In this document: positions 26,378 through 35,017 of the stretch, in pieces
How the letters are laid out: each line of letters opens with the position of its first letter
Numbering within the stretch: the stretch's first letter is position 1
NCBI RefSeq assembly: GCF_003268815.1
Contig: NZ_QLSV01000017.1
Span: 17,701 to 81,700 of the forward strand
Length of the DNA stretch: 64,000 bases
Reading direction: 5' to 3'
Origin: Flavobacterium lacus
GTDB taxonomy: Bacteria; Bacteroidota; Bacteroidia; Flavobacteriales; Flavobacteriaceae
Made by a program: the position numbers and the translations under genes
The notes under the pieces: model-generated
Told to the model about the DNA's origin: nothing
Databases searched by the model: none
Seen by the model: only the letters and a program-made list of their open reading frames with translations

Positions 26378-27556
26378 ATGAGTTCTGATACCAGCAAACG
26401 TTATGCTCTTCGCGGAGTTTCTGCCGCCAAAGAAGATGTGCATAATGCCATTAAAAACATTGACAAAGGTTTATTTCCTAAAGCATTCTGCAAAATTGTT
26501 CCTGATTATTTAACAGGAGACAACGATTATTGTCTCTTAATGCATGCCGATGGTGCCGGGACAAAATCGTCGTTGGCTTATTTATATTGGAAAGAAACCG
26601 GTGATATTTCGGTGTGGAAAGGCATTGCTCAAGATGCATTGATTATGAATATAGATGATTTGCTTTGTGTTGGTGCAACCGATAATATCATGCTTTCATC
26701 CACCATCGGAAGAAATAAAAATTTAATTCCGGCTGAGGTAATTTCTGCCATCATCAACGGAACGGAAGAATTAATCCAAGAACTAAAATCATTTGGTGTT
26801 ACGATTCATTCAACCGGTGGCGAAACTGCTGATGTGGGCGATCTAGTTCGAACAATCATAGTAGATTCTACCGTAACTGCCCGAATGAAATGCAGCGATG
26901 TGATTGACAATGCCAACATTAAATCAGGCGATGTTATTGTAGGATTGGCTTCGTTCGGACAAGCTTCTTATGAAAAAGAATACAACGGCGGAATGGGAAG
27001 TAATGGTTTGACCTCTGCTCGTCATGATGTTTTTGCAAAGTATTTAGCCGAAAAATATCCGGAAAGTTTTGATGCTGCTGTTCCTTCTGATTTGGTTTAT
27101 TCCGGTCAAGTAAAATTGACAGACGAAGTAGAGAATAGTCCGATTGATGCCGGAAAATTAGTGCTTTCTCCAACGCGAACCTATGCTCCAATTATCAAAG
27201 CAATTTTAGAGAAATATTCCCCAAAGGAAATTCACGGCATGGTGCATTGCAGTGGTGGAGCACAAACAAAAATTTTACATTTTATTGATAATCTGCACAT
27301 TATCAAAGATAATTTATTTCCGATTCCGCCTTTATTTAAATTGATTCAAGAACAATCTAAAACCGATTGGAAAGAAATGTATCAAGTGTTTAATTGCGGT
27401 CACCGAATGGAATTGTATGTTCCTGCCGAAATCGCCAACGACATTATCGAAATTTCAAAATCATTCAACGTTGATGCTCAAATTGTCGGTAGAGTAGAAG
27501 CTTCCGAACATAAAAAATTAACAATTACCAGTGAATTTGGTACATTTGAATACTAA
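26378..27556 (+). CDS. purM: Phosphoribosylformylglycinamidine cyclo-ligase (AIR synthase)
   Basis: 392 residues, the longer Bacteroidetes form of PurM. It closes the imidazole ring of AIR in purine synthesis using ATP. PurM-fold signatures are clear: RYALRGVSAAKEDVHNAI at the N terminus, HADGAGTKSSLAYL (about 57-70), MNIDDLLCVGA, STGGETADVGD (ATP/phosphate loop) and GMVHCSGGAQTKI with NCGHRMELYV at the C terminus. A TAnnTTTG promoter precedes it; a heptamer array follows its stop. Confidence 0.93.
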   Translation: MSSDTSKRYALRGVSAAKEDVHNAIKNIDKGLFPKAFCKIVPDYLTGDNDYCLLMHADGAGTKSSLAYLYWKETGDISVWKGIAQDALIMNIDDLLCVGATDNIMLSSTIGRNKNLIPAEVISAIINGTEELIQELKSFGVTIHSTGGETADVGDLVRTIIVDSTVTARMKCSDVIDNANIKSGDVIVGLASFGQASYEKEYNGGMGSNGLTSARHDVFAKYLAEKYPESFDAAVPSDLVYSGQVKLTDEVENSPIDAGKLVLSPTRTYAPIIKAILEKYSPKEIHGMVHCSGGAQTKILHFIDNLHIIKDNLFPIPPLFKLIQEQSKTDWKEMYQVFNCGHRMELYVPAEIANDIIEISKSFNVDAQIVGRVEASEHKKLTITSEFGTFEY

Positions 27557-27563
27557 TTCATTT

Positions 27564-27598
27564 ACCTTTAACCCATTACCAATAACCAATTACCATAA
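27564..27598. repeat. Heptamer tandem array (ACCAATT type) before a start codon
   Basis: Five 7-bp units sharing ACC: ACCTTTA, ACCCATT, ACCAATA, ACCAATT, ACCATAA. The array ends 3 bp before the ATG at 27602 and fills most of the gap between purM and the next gene. Confidence 0.8.
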
Positions 27599-27601
27599 AA
27601 A

Positions 27602-27829
27602 ATGGACTTACCAAAATTCGTTTTAGCAGACAATACCGATCATCCGGAAGATATTTTTATCATTCATTTAGAATATCCTCGTTTTATAATCAATTTAAAA
27701 GATGATGAAGTTGAAATCATTGAAGAAGTTGATGCAGAAGACGAAAAAGACCTCGAAACTGAAATGGAAAAGTTAATCGAGTTAGCCGGAGCTTTTTATG
27801 ATAGAGAAATGGAACGATATGAGGAGTAA
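27602..27829 (+). CDS. Small acidic protein of unknown function
   Basis: 75 residues with a strongly acidic C-terminal half (VEIIEEVDAEDEKDLETEME) and a hydrophobic N-terminal part (FVLADNTDHPEDIFIIHLEYPRF, positions 6-28). The composition and length suggest a soluble cytoplasmic protein. I recognise no named family, although similar short acidic proteins are common next to housekeeping genes in Flavobacteriaceae. It may be transcribed with purM. Confidence 0.75.
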   Translation: MDLPKFVLADNTDHPEDIFIIHLEYPRFIINLKDDEVEIIEEVDAEDEKDLETEMEKLIELAGAFYDREMERYEE

Positions 27830-27871
27830 TTTTTAAAAGAAAATTTTATTATATTTATAAAAATTATTTTT

Positions 27872-28891
27872 ATGAAAAAAACTTTACTTATTGCTTTGCA
27901 GGTGTTTTTCTTCTACCAAATTTCAGTAGCTAATAATGTTGGAAATTTTGAAGAAAACAACAAGAACTGTAGTTTTATTTTATCAGAAAGAATTGATACT
28001 GTTACACCAATCTTTAATAATGGCTCGGATACTATTCAATTTTGTAATGGTTCTACCATTCCTATGTTGCCAACAACTTCGGAAAATGGTATTACCGGAA
28101 CTTGGTCTCCCTCAACAATAGATAATACTACTTCTGGAAACTATGTTTTTACGCCAAATCAAGGGCAAGATGCTACAGCTTTTACTCTACAAGTAATTAT
28201 TATTTCTTCAATCACTCCAAACTTTTCAACCAATTTGACTATTTATATGGGTGATAATGTTCCACCTTTATCTCTTGTTTCACCAAATGGAGTTGTGGGA
28301 ACTTGGATTCCAGCAGTTATAGATAATACAATTTCTGGGACATACACTTTTATACCAGAACCCAATCAATGTGCTTCACCTATAACTCTAGTTGTTGATG
28401 TCATCCCAATCGCCAATCCTGTAGCACCTAGTCCTCAAACGTTTAATGCCGGTAGCACACTTGCCGACATTGTAATCACACCTTCAAATGTACTTTGGTA
28501 CGACACTTTTGATGATGCTCAAGCAGATGTTAATCGGTTATCATTAAGTTTGCCTTTGGAAAATAATAAAACGTATTATGCAGTAAACGATGATGGTGAA
28601 TATAGAAGTCAGCCTTTTCCGGTTACAGTAATTGTTACTTTAAATACGGCTAATATTGAATTGCAAAATTTGAAGTTTTATCCCAATCCTGTTTCTTCGA
28701 CTTTAACAATTTCTACTAGTTTTCCAATTCAATCGATAGAAATTTATAATCTACTTGGTCAACGTTTGATAAATGAAAGTTACGATGCAACCGAAGTTAA
28801 TGTAAACGTATCCAATTTACCAAGTGCTTTGTATTTGGTTAAGATAAAATCTGAAAATCAGACGAAAGAATTTAAAATTGTGAAAGAATAG
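27872..28891 (+). CDS. Secreted protein with type IX sorting domain
   Basis: 339 residues. Signal peptide (MKKTLLIALQVFFFYQISVA), then two similar beta-sandwich segments (GTWSPSTIDNTTSGNYVFTP and GTWIPAVIDNTISGTYTFIP, about 85-104 and 155-174), then a type A T9SS C-terminal domain (FYPNPVSSTLTIST, IEIYNLLGQRLI, LPSALYLVKIK, ending KIVKE). It should be exported by the gliding-associated type IX system and anchored or released at the cell surface. Ligand unknown. A bidirectional terminator follows. Confidence 0.9.
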   Translation: MKKTLLIALQVFFFYQISVANNVGNFEENNKNCSFILSERIDTVTPIFNNGSDTIQFCNGSTIPMLPTTSENGITGTWSPSTIDNTTSGNYVFTPNQGQDATAFTLQVIIISSITPNFSTNLTIYMGDNVPPLSLVSPNGVVGTWIPAVIDNTISGTYTFIPEPNQCASPITLVVDVIPIANPVAPSPQTFNAGSTLADIVITPSNVLWYDTFDDAQADVNRLSLSLPLENNKTYYAVNDDGEYRSQPFPVTVIVTLNTANIELQNLKFYPNPVSSTLTISTSFPIQSIEIYNLLGQRLINESYDATEVNVNVSNLPSALYLVKIKSENQTKEFKIVKE

Positions 28892-28914
28892 ATTTTATAA
28901 TTGTTTTTACTAAA

Positions 28915-28951
28915 AAAAAGCCGACTCATTTTATTTTTGGGTCGGCTTTTT
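28915..28951. terminator. Bidirectional terminator between the T9SS protein and hipT
   Basis: Perfect 11-bp arms AAAAAGCCGAC (28915-28925) and GTCGGCTTTTT (28941-28951) with A and T runs on both sides. On the minus strand it overlaps the hipT stop codon (28950-28952). Confidence 0.9.
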
Positions 28952-29975
28952 AAACTAAATTTAACTGATTATATCTACTCTCCATCAAACTCAAATACTT
29001 CATTTTAAATTCATCACTCACAAAACTTTTTCCCAAAACGGCTTCCATTTCGGGTTTGGCATACACAAAAAGTTCTAATGTATTATCCAATACTTTTTTA
29101 CTTAATCCACATTTTTCGTATGCGGATAGAAAATCTTGGTATTTTAATTTTCTTTTTTTGGCATTTAAAGTCAAAGCCAATTCTTCGGTATCAGCTGGAT
29201 TGACTAGGGCTGTTGGCACTAAATCATAAGCCGGACATAAACTCAAACCTTGTCCTTCTTTTTCCAACAAAGAAAAATTCTTCAAATGCATATCTGAATT
29301 TCCGGTAAAAAAACTAAATAATACTTGTTCATAAAAATTGCTCACATCCAAAAGTGGTGAGCTCGAATATTTTAAAACCAATTTGGCCACTTGTTCGTGA
29401 CTTCCTTTGTATTTATCTTCTGTTAATCGTTCGCTAAGTTGACACATATCTTCCATAAGGAGTTTGCTTTTTCGAGTTCGATCCACACGTTTTGTGATGT
29501 AACAAAGGGTTTCGTCTTGCAATTTAACCAAACTGTGTGGAACTACTTTTATACCGCAAACATCCGCCATATGCATGGTTGCACTTTCCAGTTCCGGTAA
29601 TTGGGCATAATGTTCCGATGGCGGTTTGAGTATATAATCACCATAAAGACCAACGATGGTTAGTTTTTTGGTTAAATTTTTTTCTTCTTTTCGAAATAAA
29701 CTCAATGATACTTTGGCTTGAACTCCTGTTACCGCCATTTGACTTTGGATGACTTTTGATGCTAATTCTTGCAGATTTTCTAAGTTGTAATTGAGTTGTG
29801 GCGTTTTTAATTGACCAAAAAAGCGTTTATTGCAGGCTTCATGAAAATCGGATGAACTATCTAAAAGAGGTTCGTAGCAATACAAACATCTCCTGCCATA
29901 AAAAGTTCTTGGTTCTTGAACTTCCCTGGTGGAATTTTCTAATCGTGCTAAATATTTCTTTTTATAGTTCTTCAT
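28950..29975 (-). CDS. hipT: HipT-like serine/threonine kinase toxin (C-terminal HipA half)
   Basis: 341 residues equivalent to HipA without its N-terminal subdomain. A small zinc-ribbon-like segment comes first (C30-x2-C33, H45-x2-C48). The kinase core follows: the loop A81-V82-T83-GVQAK (matching the regulatory SIS-GVQ loop of E. coli HipT, here without the first serine), the catalytic Asp228 in GNSDMHLKNF, and the Mg-binding Asp251 in PAYDLVPTALV. HipA/HipT kinases arrest growth by phosphorylating aminoacyl-tRNA synthetases (GltX or TrpS); the target here is unknown. It is the last gene of a three-gene operon and overlaps the upstream gene by 14 bp. Confidence 0.88.
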   Translation of the reverse strand: MKNYKKKYLARLENSTREVQEPRTFYGRRCLYCYEPLLDSSSDFHEACNKRFFGQLKTPQLNYNLENLQELASKVIQSQMAVTGVQAKVSLSLFRKEEKNLTKKLTIVGLYGDYILKPPSEHYAQLPELESATMHMADVCGIKVVPHSLVKLQDETLCYITKRVDRTRKSKLLMEDMCQLSERLTEDKYKGSHEQVAKLVLKYSSSPLLDVSNFYEQVLFSFFTGNSDMHLKNFSLLEKEGQGLSLCPAYDLVPTALVNPADTEELALTLNAKKRKLKYQDFLSAYEKCGLSKKVLDNTLELFVYAKPEMEAVLGKSFVSDEFKMKYLSLMESRYNQLNLV

Positions 29976-30288
29976 TTTTTACAACACTTACAGCCCCAAT
30001 GCAATCTTTACAGCAGGTGAGGAGCAAACCCATTCGGTCTTTGTAATTTATTTTCCAATTTTTCTCGGCGAGATCTAACAACCAACCTTCGGGAATTAAT
30101 CCATCAAAAAACGCAAAAAGGGTTTTACTTTGATAGGGGTTTTCAGTTAGTGGTAATGTTAGGCTTACTGCTTGAGCATTTTCTTTTTTTAAATACTGGG
30201 AATCATATTGAAATAAATAACCTTGATCAGTTTCTAAAACTGTTCCGCAATATTCATTTTTCATATATACTTTTCCACTTCTATTCAT
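29962..30288 (-). CDS. hipS: HipS-like antitoxin (HipA N-subdomain-1 protein)
   Basis: 108 residues matching the N-terminal subdomain 1 of HipA as a free protein: YCGTVLETDQGYLFQYDSQY, VSLTLPLTENPYQS, FAFFDGLIPEGWLLDLAEKN, RMGLLLTCCKDCIGAVSV. In the E. coli O127 HipBST system this subunit, HipS, is the antitoxin, using a tryptophan (Trp65) near the kinase active site; Trp69 here, in IPEGW, is in a similar place. It overlaps hipB by 8 bp and hipT by 14 bp, so all three are translationally coupled. Assignment by domain content and gene order, not by any test. Confidence 0.8.
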   Translation of the reverse strand: MNRSGKVYMKNEYCGTVLETDQGYLFQYDSQYLKKENAQAVSLTLPLTENPYQSKTLFAFFDGLIPEGWLLDLAEKNWKINYKDRMGLLLTCCKDCIGAVSVVKNEEL

Positions 30289-30514
30289 CTGTTATCAATT
30301 TATCTCGATCCATTGGAACTGGTCCTAATGTTTCTCCAAATAATCGTAATACATCATTCACTTTATCCATTCGCAAGGTGCTTTTCCCTTGTTCTAAATC
30401 CCGCACAAATCGCAATCCTACTCCGGCTTTTAAGGCTAATTCGGGTTGTGTGAGTTTATTTTGCTTGCGTTTGAGTTTAATGTGCTTACTCAAATCGGTT
30501 AAATTTTCTCGCAT
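30281..30514 (-). CDS. hipB: HipB-like helix-turn-helix regulator
   Basis: 77 residues with an XRE-type helix-turn-helix: LSKHIKLKRKQNKLTQPELA, LKAGVGLRFVRDLEQGKSTL (about residues 8-47), then VNDVLRLFGETLG. It is the first gene of the hipB-hipS-hipT operon and should autoregulate it; repeated TATACC half-sites lie directly upstream. In HipBST systems HipB mainly tunes transcription while HipS neutralises the kinase. Confidence 0.88.
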   Translation of the reverse strand: MRENLTDLSKHIKLKRKQNKLTQPELALKAGVGLRFVRDLEQGKSTLRMDKVNDVLRLFGETLGPVPMDRDKLITDE

Positions 30515-30517
30515 ATT

Positions 30518-30663
30518 TATACCTTTTAAGCCACAAATATATAAAAATATCGAAAAATAACACCATAAAAGGTATATTTTTTAATTTTATTTATATTTTA
30601 TACCATTTATAGTATAAAAACAAAAATATTACAAATTTTGAATTAGATAGGGTATAAAATAAG
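30518..30663 (-). promoter_or_regulatory. Candidate HipB operators upstream of hipB
   Basis: Four sites share TATACC or its complement: TATACCTTTTAAG at 30518-30530, CATAAAAGGTATA at 30564-30576, a palindrome with arms TTTTATAC (30596-30603) and GTATAAAA (30612-30619), and GGGTATAAAATAAG at 30650-30663. The first overlaps the region just before the hipB ATG (30514). Repeated spaced half-sites are typical of autoregulated toxin-antitoxin promoters. Confidence 0.55.
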
Positions 30664-30666
30664 AAT

Positions 30667-31752
30667 TTATTTAAAATAAGTTGAAAGTAATTCCATCGCT
30701 GCCGCAAAAGGTGAAAGTGAATTGTTTTGAACGGCTTTTTTCTTTTTCTCCAATAAATCAATAATTTCAGGATGGTTGTAAAAATGATTTTTTAATTGTT
30801 CATTAATGGTTTCCATCATCCAATATTGGTTTTGCTCTTTTCTTTTTTCTTGAAAGTAGGCATTAGATTGTGTTAACTCCAAATAATTGGTAATGGTTTT
30901 CCAAACTTCATCAATTCCATCTTTTGTGTAAGAACTACAAGTAGAAACAGTCGGCATCCAACCTGATTTTTTAGCAGGAAAAAGATGTAATGCTCGATTG
31001 AATTCTGATTTGGCTAAGTTTGCTTTTTTGATGTTATCGCCATCTGCTTTGTTAATAACGATGGCATCGGCCATTTCCATAATGCCACGTTTGATGCCTT
31101 GCAATTCATCGCCCGCACCGGAAATTTTTAAAAGTAAAAAGAAATCAACCATACTGTGAACAGCGGTTTCACTTTGACCAACACCAACTGTTTCAATGAT
31201 GATGGTATCAAATCCGGCAGCTTCACATAAAATAATGGTTTCACGCGTTTTTCTTGCAACACCACCCAACGTTTCTCCCGAAGCAGAAGGTCGAATGAAG
31301 GCGTTTTTATCTTTAACCAATTCTTCCATTCTGGTTTTGTCGCCCAAAATGCTTCCATGAGAAATGGTGCTACTCGGGTCGACAGCCAAAACGGCTACTG
31401 TTTTTCTTAACGAAGTTAAGTGTTTTCCGAAAGCTTCAATAAACGTACTTTTTCCAACGCCGGGAACACCGGTTATACCAATACGAACGGATTTATTTGC
31501 ATGTGGCAAACACGCATTTATCACTTCATTCGCTTTTGCTAAATGTTCGGGATTTGTGCTTTCCACTAAGGTAATCGCACGACTTAAATCAGAAATATTT
31601 CCTTTTAAAATGCCATCAATCAATTCATTTGACGACGGTTGAATTTTTCGAAATTGCTTAATGTTTTTCACAACCAAATCACTGATGAATTCCGGTTGAG
31701 GGACACCTTTTTTTTCATTCAAAGCAGATTTATTCGGAATTGTTTTTTTCAC
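30667..31752 (-). CDS. meaB: MeaB/ArgK-type GTPase, acyl-CoA mutase chaperone
   Basis: 361 residues of the MeaB family of SIMIBI G proteins, which gate delivery of adenosylcobalamin to methylmalonyl-CoA mutase and protect the enzyme from inactivation. The P-loop is G95-V-P-G-V-G-K-S102; ILGDKTRME, FDTIIIETVGVGQSE (G3) and VINKADGDN (G4, NKAD) follow. No mutase gene is adjacent and IcmF carries its own G domain, so the partner is presumably a methylmalonyl-CoA mutase outside the window. Monocistronic on the minus strand. Confidence 0.95.
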   Translation of the reverse strand: MKKTIPNKSALNEKKGVPQPEFISDLVVKNIKQFRKIQPSSNELIDGILKGNISDLSRAITLVESTNPEHLAKANEVINACLPHANKSVRIGITGVPGVGKSTFIEAFGKHLTSLRKTVAVLAVDPSSTISHGSILGDKTRMEELVKDKNAFIRPSASGETLGGVARKTRETIILCEAAGFDTIIIETVGVGQSETAVHSMVDFFLLLKISGAGDELQGIKRGIMEMADAIVINKADGDNIKKANLAKSEFNRALHLFPAKKSGWMPTVSTCSSYTKDGIDEVWKTITNYLELTQSNAYFQEKRKEQNQYWMMETINEQLKNHFYNHPEIIDLLEKKKKAVQNNSLSPFAAAMELLSTYFK

Positions 31753-31870
31753 AACATTAGTTTAAAGTAGTAAAAGTAAGTAAAATCAATAAGAGTTTCA
31801 AGACAATAAAAAGAGGTTAAAAAATAAATCGATAATTTTATAATGGTATTTTTGCACTCTATTTTAATTT

Positions 31871-32782
31871 ATGGATAATCTAATTTTGATTTTTCTTTGT
31901 TTAACGATTGGATTTGGATTGCAATTTCTCAAAAGTTTTCCAAAAAATGGATATGTAGCTTTAAACCATTTTGTGATTTATATTTCACTTCCGGCTTTGG
32001 CATTGTATTATATTCCCAAAATAGAGATTTCTTCAAAATTATTGTTTCCAATTGGTGTGGCGTGGCTCGGATTTGGGTTGTCATTTTTGTTTTTTTATAG
32101 CTTGGGGAAATGGTTGGGTTGGTCTAAAAAACTAACCGGTTGTTTGATTTTAACCGGCGGATTGGGAAATACTTCTTTTGTTGGATTTCCCGTGATTGAA
32201 GCGTTATATGGTCAAGAGGGTTTACAAACCGCAATTATTGTTGATCAACCCGGGTCGTTCGTTGTATTAGCTACTTTGGGAGTGACTGTCGCCTCAATTT
32301 TTTCAAAAGGTGAAGTTGATTCAAAACTAATCGTAAAGAAAATTTTGTTCTTTCCACCGTTTATTGCTTTTGTAATGGCTTGTTTGCTTAATGTCTTGAA
32401 ACTAGATTTTCCTGATATGCTTCAATCTGTTTTTCAAAAAGTGGGCGGAACTGTTTCAACAATTGCTTTGGTTTCGGTAGGCTTACAATTAAAAATTGAT
32501 AAAAATAGTCAGCATTGGAATTTTTTGGCTTTGGGATTATTCTTTAAATTGATGCTAACGCCTTTATTTTTCCTGATTTTATATAAGTTTATTCTTAAGG
32601 GTCAAGGTTTAGTAGTTGATGTTTCTATCATGGAATCAGCGATGGCTCCCATGATAACAGGAGCGATTTTGGCTTCAACGTATGGATTAAAACCGAAATT
32701 AAGCAGTATGATGGTTGGAATCGGTATTCCACTTTCATTTTTAACCTTAGCTTTTTGGTATTGGCTACTTTCGTTGGTATAA
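31871..32782 (+). CDS. AEC family permease
   Basis: 303 residues with about ten hydrophobic helices in two halves, as in the auxin efflux carrier (AEC) family. The N-terminal half ends in TGGLGNTSFVGFPVIEALYG, which has the conserved GN-T-FVG pattern, and the C-terminal half has MESAMAPMITGAILASTYGL with the matching MAP-pattern. Members export or import small organic acids (malate, malonate) or have unknown substrates. It lies 32 bp before a GlcD-like oxidase, so transport of a hydroxy acid for that enzyme is possible. Confidence 0.85.
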   Translation: MDNLILIFLCLTIGFGLQFLKSFPKNGYVALNHFVIYISLPALALYYIPKIEISSKLLFPIGVAWLGFGLSFLFFYSLGKWLGWSKKLTGCLILTGGLGNTSFVGFPVIEALYGQEGLQTAIIVDQPGSFVVLATLGVTVASIFSKGEVDSKLIVKKILFFPPFIAFVMACLLNVLKLDFPDMLQSVFQKVGGTVSTIALVSVGLQLKIDKNSQHWNFLALGLFFKLMLTPLFFLILYKFILKGQGLVVDVSIMESAMAPMITGAILASTYGLKPKLSSMMVGIGIPLSFLTLAFWYWLLSLV

Positions 32783-32814
32783 TTTTTTTACCTTTATTGG
32801 TTTAAAAATAAAGT

Positions 32815-34209
32815 ATGCAACTCAATTCCGGAATTTTATTCAAATTAGAAAATATCGTTGGTCAATCGTTTGTTTTTACCGATGAAGAAACCCGAAATCA
32901 CTACGGTCACGATGAAACCGAAGATTATGTTTTTCCACCTCATGTGGTCGTAAAACCTTCTTCCGCAAAAGAAATTGCTGAAATTTTAAAAATTGCCAAC
33001 CAATATAAAATCCCGGTTGTACCGATTGGAGCTCGAACCGGTTTGAGTGGCGGAGCATTATCCGTTCAAGGTGGAATCGGACTTTCGATGGAACGGTTTA
33101 ATAAAATTTTATCCATTGATGAACAAAATTTGCAAGTCATTACCGAACCTGGTGTGATTACGCAAGTGTTACGTGAAGCCGTTTCAGAGAAAGGTCTTTT
33201 TTATCCAGTCGATCCAAGCAGTATGGGAAGTTGTTTCATCGGCGGAAATGTTGCCGAAAATGCCGGTGGTGCAAGAGCGGTAAAATATGGCGTAACCAAA
33301 GATTATGTGCTTAATTTAGAAGTGGTTTTGCCAACCGGAGATATTATTTGGACCGGAGCGAATACCTTAAAAAACTCAACTGGTTACAACCTTACGCAGT
33401 TAATGGTAGGAAGCGAAGGAACGTTGGGAATAGTAACCAAAATTGTTTTAAAATTACTTTCGAAAAATACGCATAACGTATTAATGTTGGTTCCGTTTTA
33501 CAAAGCCAATGAAGCTTGTGAAGCGGTTTCTGCTATTTTTAGAGCAGGAATTGTTCCGAGTGCATTGGAATTTATGGAACGTGATGCCATTGATTGGGCT
33601 TTAGAATTCATTGAGGGATTGAGCGTGCAAGTGAAACCTGAAATTCAAGCTCATTTGCTCATTGAAGTGGATGGAAATTATCCCGAAATTTTGATGGTTG
33701 ATGCCGAAAAAATTATGACCGTTGTTGAACAATTTCAAATTGATGATATTTTATTCGCCGATACCGAAGACGAAAAAAAGGCCTTGTGGAAAATGCGTCG
33801 AAGTATTGCCGAAGCGGTGAAAGCCAATTCAATTTATAAAGAGGAAGATACGGTTGTTCCGCGATATGAATTACCAAAATTATTAGAAGGTATAAAATCG
33901 ATTGGAAAAAAATATGGTTTTAAATCGGTTTGTTATGGTCATGCCGGCGATGGAAATTTGCATGTAAATATCATCAAAGGAACGCTTTCTGACCAAGAAT
34001 GGAATACAGAAATTACCAAAGGCATTCGAGAAATTTTTGAATTAACCGTTTCTTTAAACGGAACTTTATCCGGCGAACACGGCATTGGCTATGTTCAAAA
34101 AGAATATATGGACATCGCTTTTTCTAAAACACATTTAGAATTAATGGAACGCATTAAGTTTGTTTTTGACCCCAATGGAATATTAAATCCGGGTAAAATT
34201 TTGCCTTAA
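32815..34209 (+). CDS. FAD-linked 2-hydroxyacid oxidase/dehydrogenase, GlcD family
   Basis: 464 residues of the GlcD/D-lactate dehydrogenase family (VAO-type flavoproteins). The PCMH-type FAD domain shows VVVKPSSAKEIAEILKIANQ, PIGARTGLSGGALS, DPSSMGSCFIGGNVAENAGG and MVGSEGTLGIVT; the C-terminal FAD-oxidase domain has YGHAGDGNLHVN and ends with EHGIGYVQKEYM and NPNGILNPGKILP-like sequence (GILNPGKILP seen). It oxidises a 2-hydroxyacid such as glycolate or D-lactate. The AEC permease gene is immediately upstream. Confidence 0.93.
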   Translation: MQLNSGILFKLENIVGQSFVFTDEETRNHYGHDETEDYVFPPHVVVKPSSAKEIAEILKIANQYKIPVVPIGARTGLSGGALSVQGGIGLSMERFNKILSIDEQNLQVITEPGVITQVLREAVSEKGLFYPVDPSSMGSCFIGGNVAENAGGARAVKYGVTKDYVLNLEVVLPTGDIIWTGANTLKNSTGYNLTQLMVGSEGTLGIVTKIVLKLLSKNTHNVLMLVPFYKANEACEAVSAIFRAGIVPSALEFMERDAIDWALEFIEGLSVQVKPEIQAHLLIEVDGNYPEILMVDAEKIMTVVEQFQIDDILFADTEDEKKALWKMRRSIAEAVKANSIYKEEDTVVPRYELPKLLEGIKSIGKKYGFKSVCYGHAGDGNLHVNIIKGTLSDQEWNTEITKGIREIFELTVSLNGTLSGEHGIGYVQKEYMDIAFSKTHLELMERIKFVFDPNGILNPGKILP

Positions 34210-34217
34210 AACAACAA

Positions 34218-34245
34218 AAAAGGGATTAAAAAATTAATCCCTTTT
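34218..34245 (+). terminator. Rho-independent terminator after the GlcD-like gene
   Basis: Perfect 11-bp arms AAAAGGGATTA (34218-34228) and TAATCCCTTTT (34235-34245), then GTTTTT. It overlaps the stop codon of a small convergent reading frame. Confidence 0.85.
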
Positions 34246-34338
34246 GTTTTTCTTCTCGCGTTTCTCTTCTTTTTTCTCTTTCGCCGTTTTTAAAGGCTCT
34301 TTCTTTACGTTTTTCTTAGCGTCTTGACTCTTTGCCAT
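34234..34338 (-). CDS. Small lysine-rich protein, 34 residues
   Basis: ATG at 34336-34338 (complement), TAA at 34234-34236. The product starts MAKSQDAKKNVKKEPLKTAK and is nearly all K, E and R after that, so probably a single charged helix. Short, very basic proteins of this kind are recurrent in Flavobacteriaceae. No family is recognised and it could be non-functional, but the composition is unlike a chance frame. Confidence 0.5.
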   Translation of the reverse strand: MAKSQDAKKNVKKEPLKTAKEKKEEKREKKNKRD

Positions 34339-34395
34339 AATTTTTTGGTAATGCCATTAGAAGCATGAGAGTAAAGATAGTATTTATTTTTTAAA

Positions 34396-34974
34396 TTATT
34401 GTAAACCCAATTGTTTTACAACATTTTCACCCAATATCATATTTAGCAATTGAGGTTGATTTTTATCGTAATTAATCAATTTCCATTTGTTTTGGGTAGC
34501 TTCTTCCGAAACAGCAATCATGATATCTTTTCCATCAATGTAAAAAGCATTACGGTCTTTTTCAAATGTAATTTTTTTGGATGTCATTGTTGTTTTCAAC
34601 GATTCTTCAATCGAACTTTTTTCTTCCTCCGAAAGCGGATTTTCATAAATCATTCGCATGGCTTGCGGGTATTCTACCACACAAATTTTCTTTCCTTCAA
34701 TTTCTTTAACTTCTGAAAAAGTAAATGTTGTTTTTGGATGAACCAACCGAATGCGTAATTGATCATTTTGAAATGTTTCATCCAAAATCGTTAGCATAGT
34801 TTCTCGATCAGCAATTTCAAATACTTTAGGATGCGTATAATCCAAAATTTTTTCAAATTCCATGTTGTATGTTGATTCATACATTGTTGCACAATCCGAT
34901 TTTAATGTTTCAATGGATTGAGAAATACACAGATAACTTATCAGAAGAAAAAGGATTATCAATTTTGATTTCAT
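34396..34974 (-). CDS. Exported protein of unknown function
   Basis: 192 residues with a signal peptide (MKSKLIILFLLISYLCISQS). The mature part has a mixed alpha/beta pattern: YNMEFEKILDYTHPKVFEIA, FTFSEVKEIEGKKICVVEYP, IYENPLSEEEKSSIEESL and WKLINYDKNQPQLLNMIL, loosely similar to small NTF2-like or DUF-type periplasmic proteins. It lies 43 bp after the MlaD gene on the same strand and may belong to that operon, which would suit an envelope role. Confidence 0.7.
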   Translation of the reverse strand: MKSKLIILFLLISYLCISQSIETLKSDCATMYESTYNMEFEKILDYTHPKVFEIADRETMLTILDETFQNDQLRIRLVHPKTTFTFSEVKEIEGKKICVVEYPQAMRMIYENPLSEEEKSSIEESLKTTMTSKKITFEKDRNAFYIDGKDIMIAVSEEATQNKWKLINYDKNQPQLLNMILGENVVKQLGLQ

Positions 34975-35017
34975 ATGTACTTTTTATCAAAAATATAAAT
35001 CTTTCCGATAACTAAAA

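Noticed and set aside
28950..30288. Frameshifted hipA pseudogene
   Set aside because: Two separate frames could look like a broken HipA, but both have good starts and stops with short overlaps, and the layout matches the known HipBST type, with kinase motifs intact.
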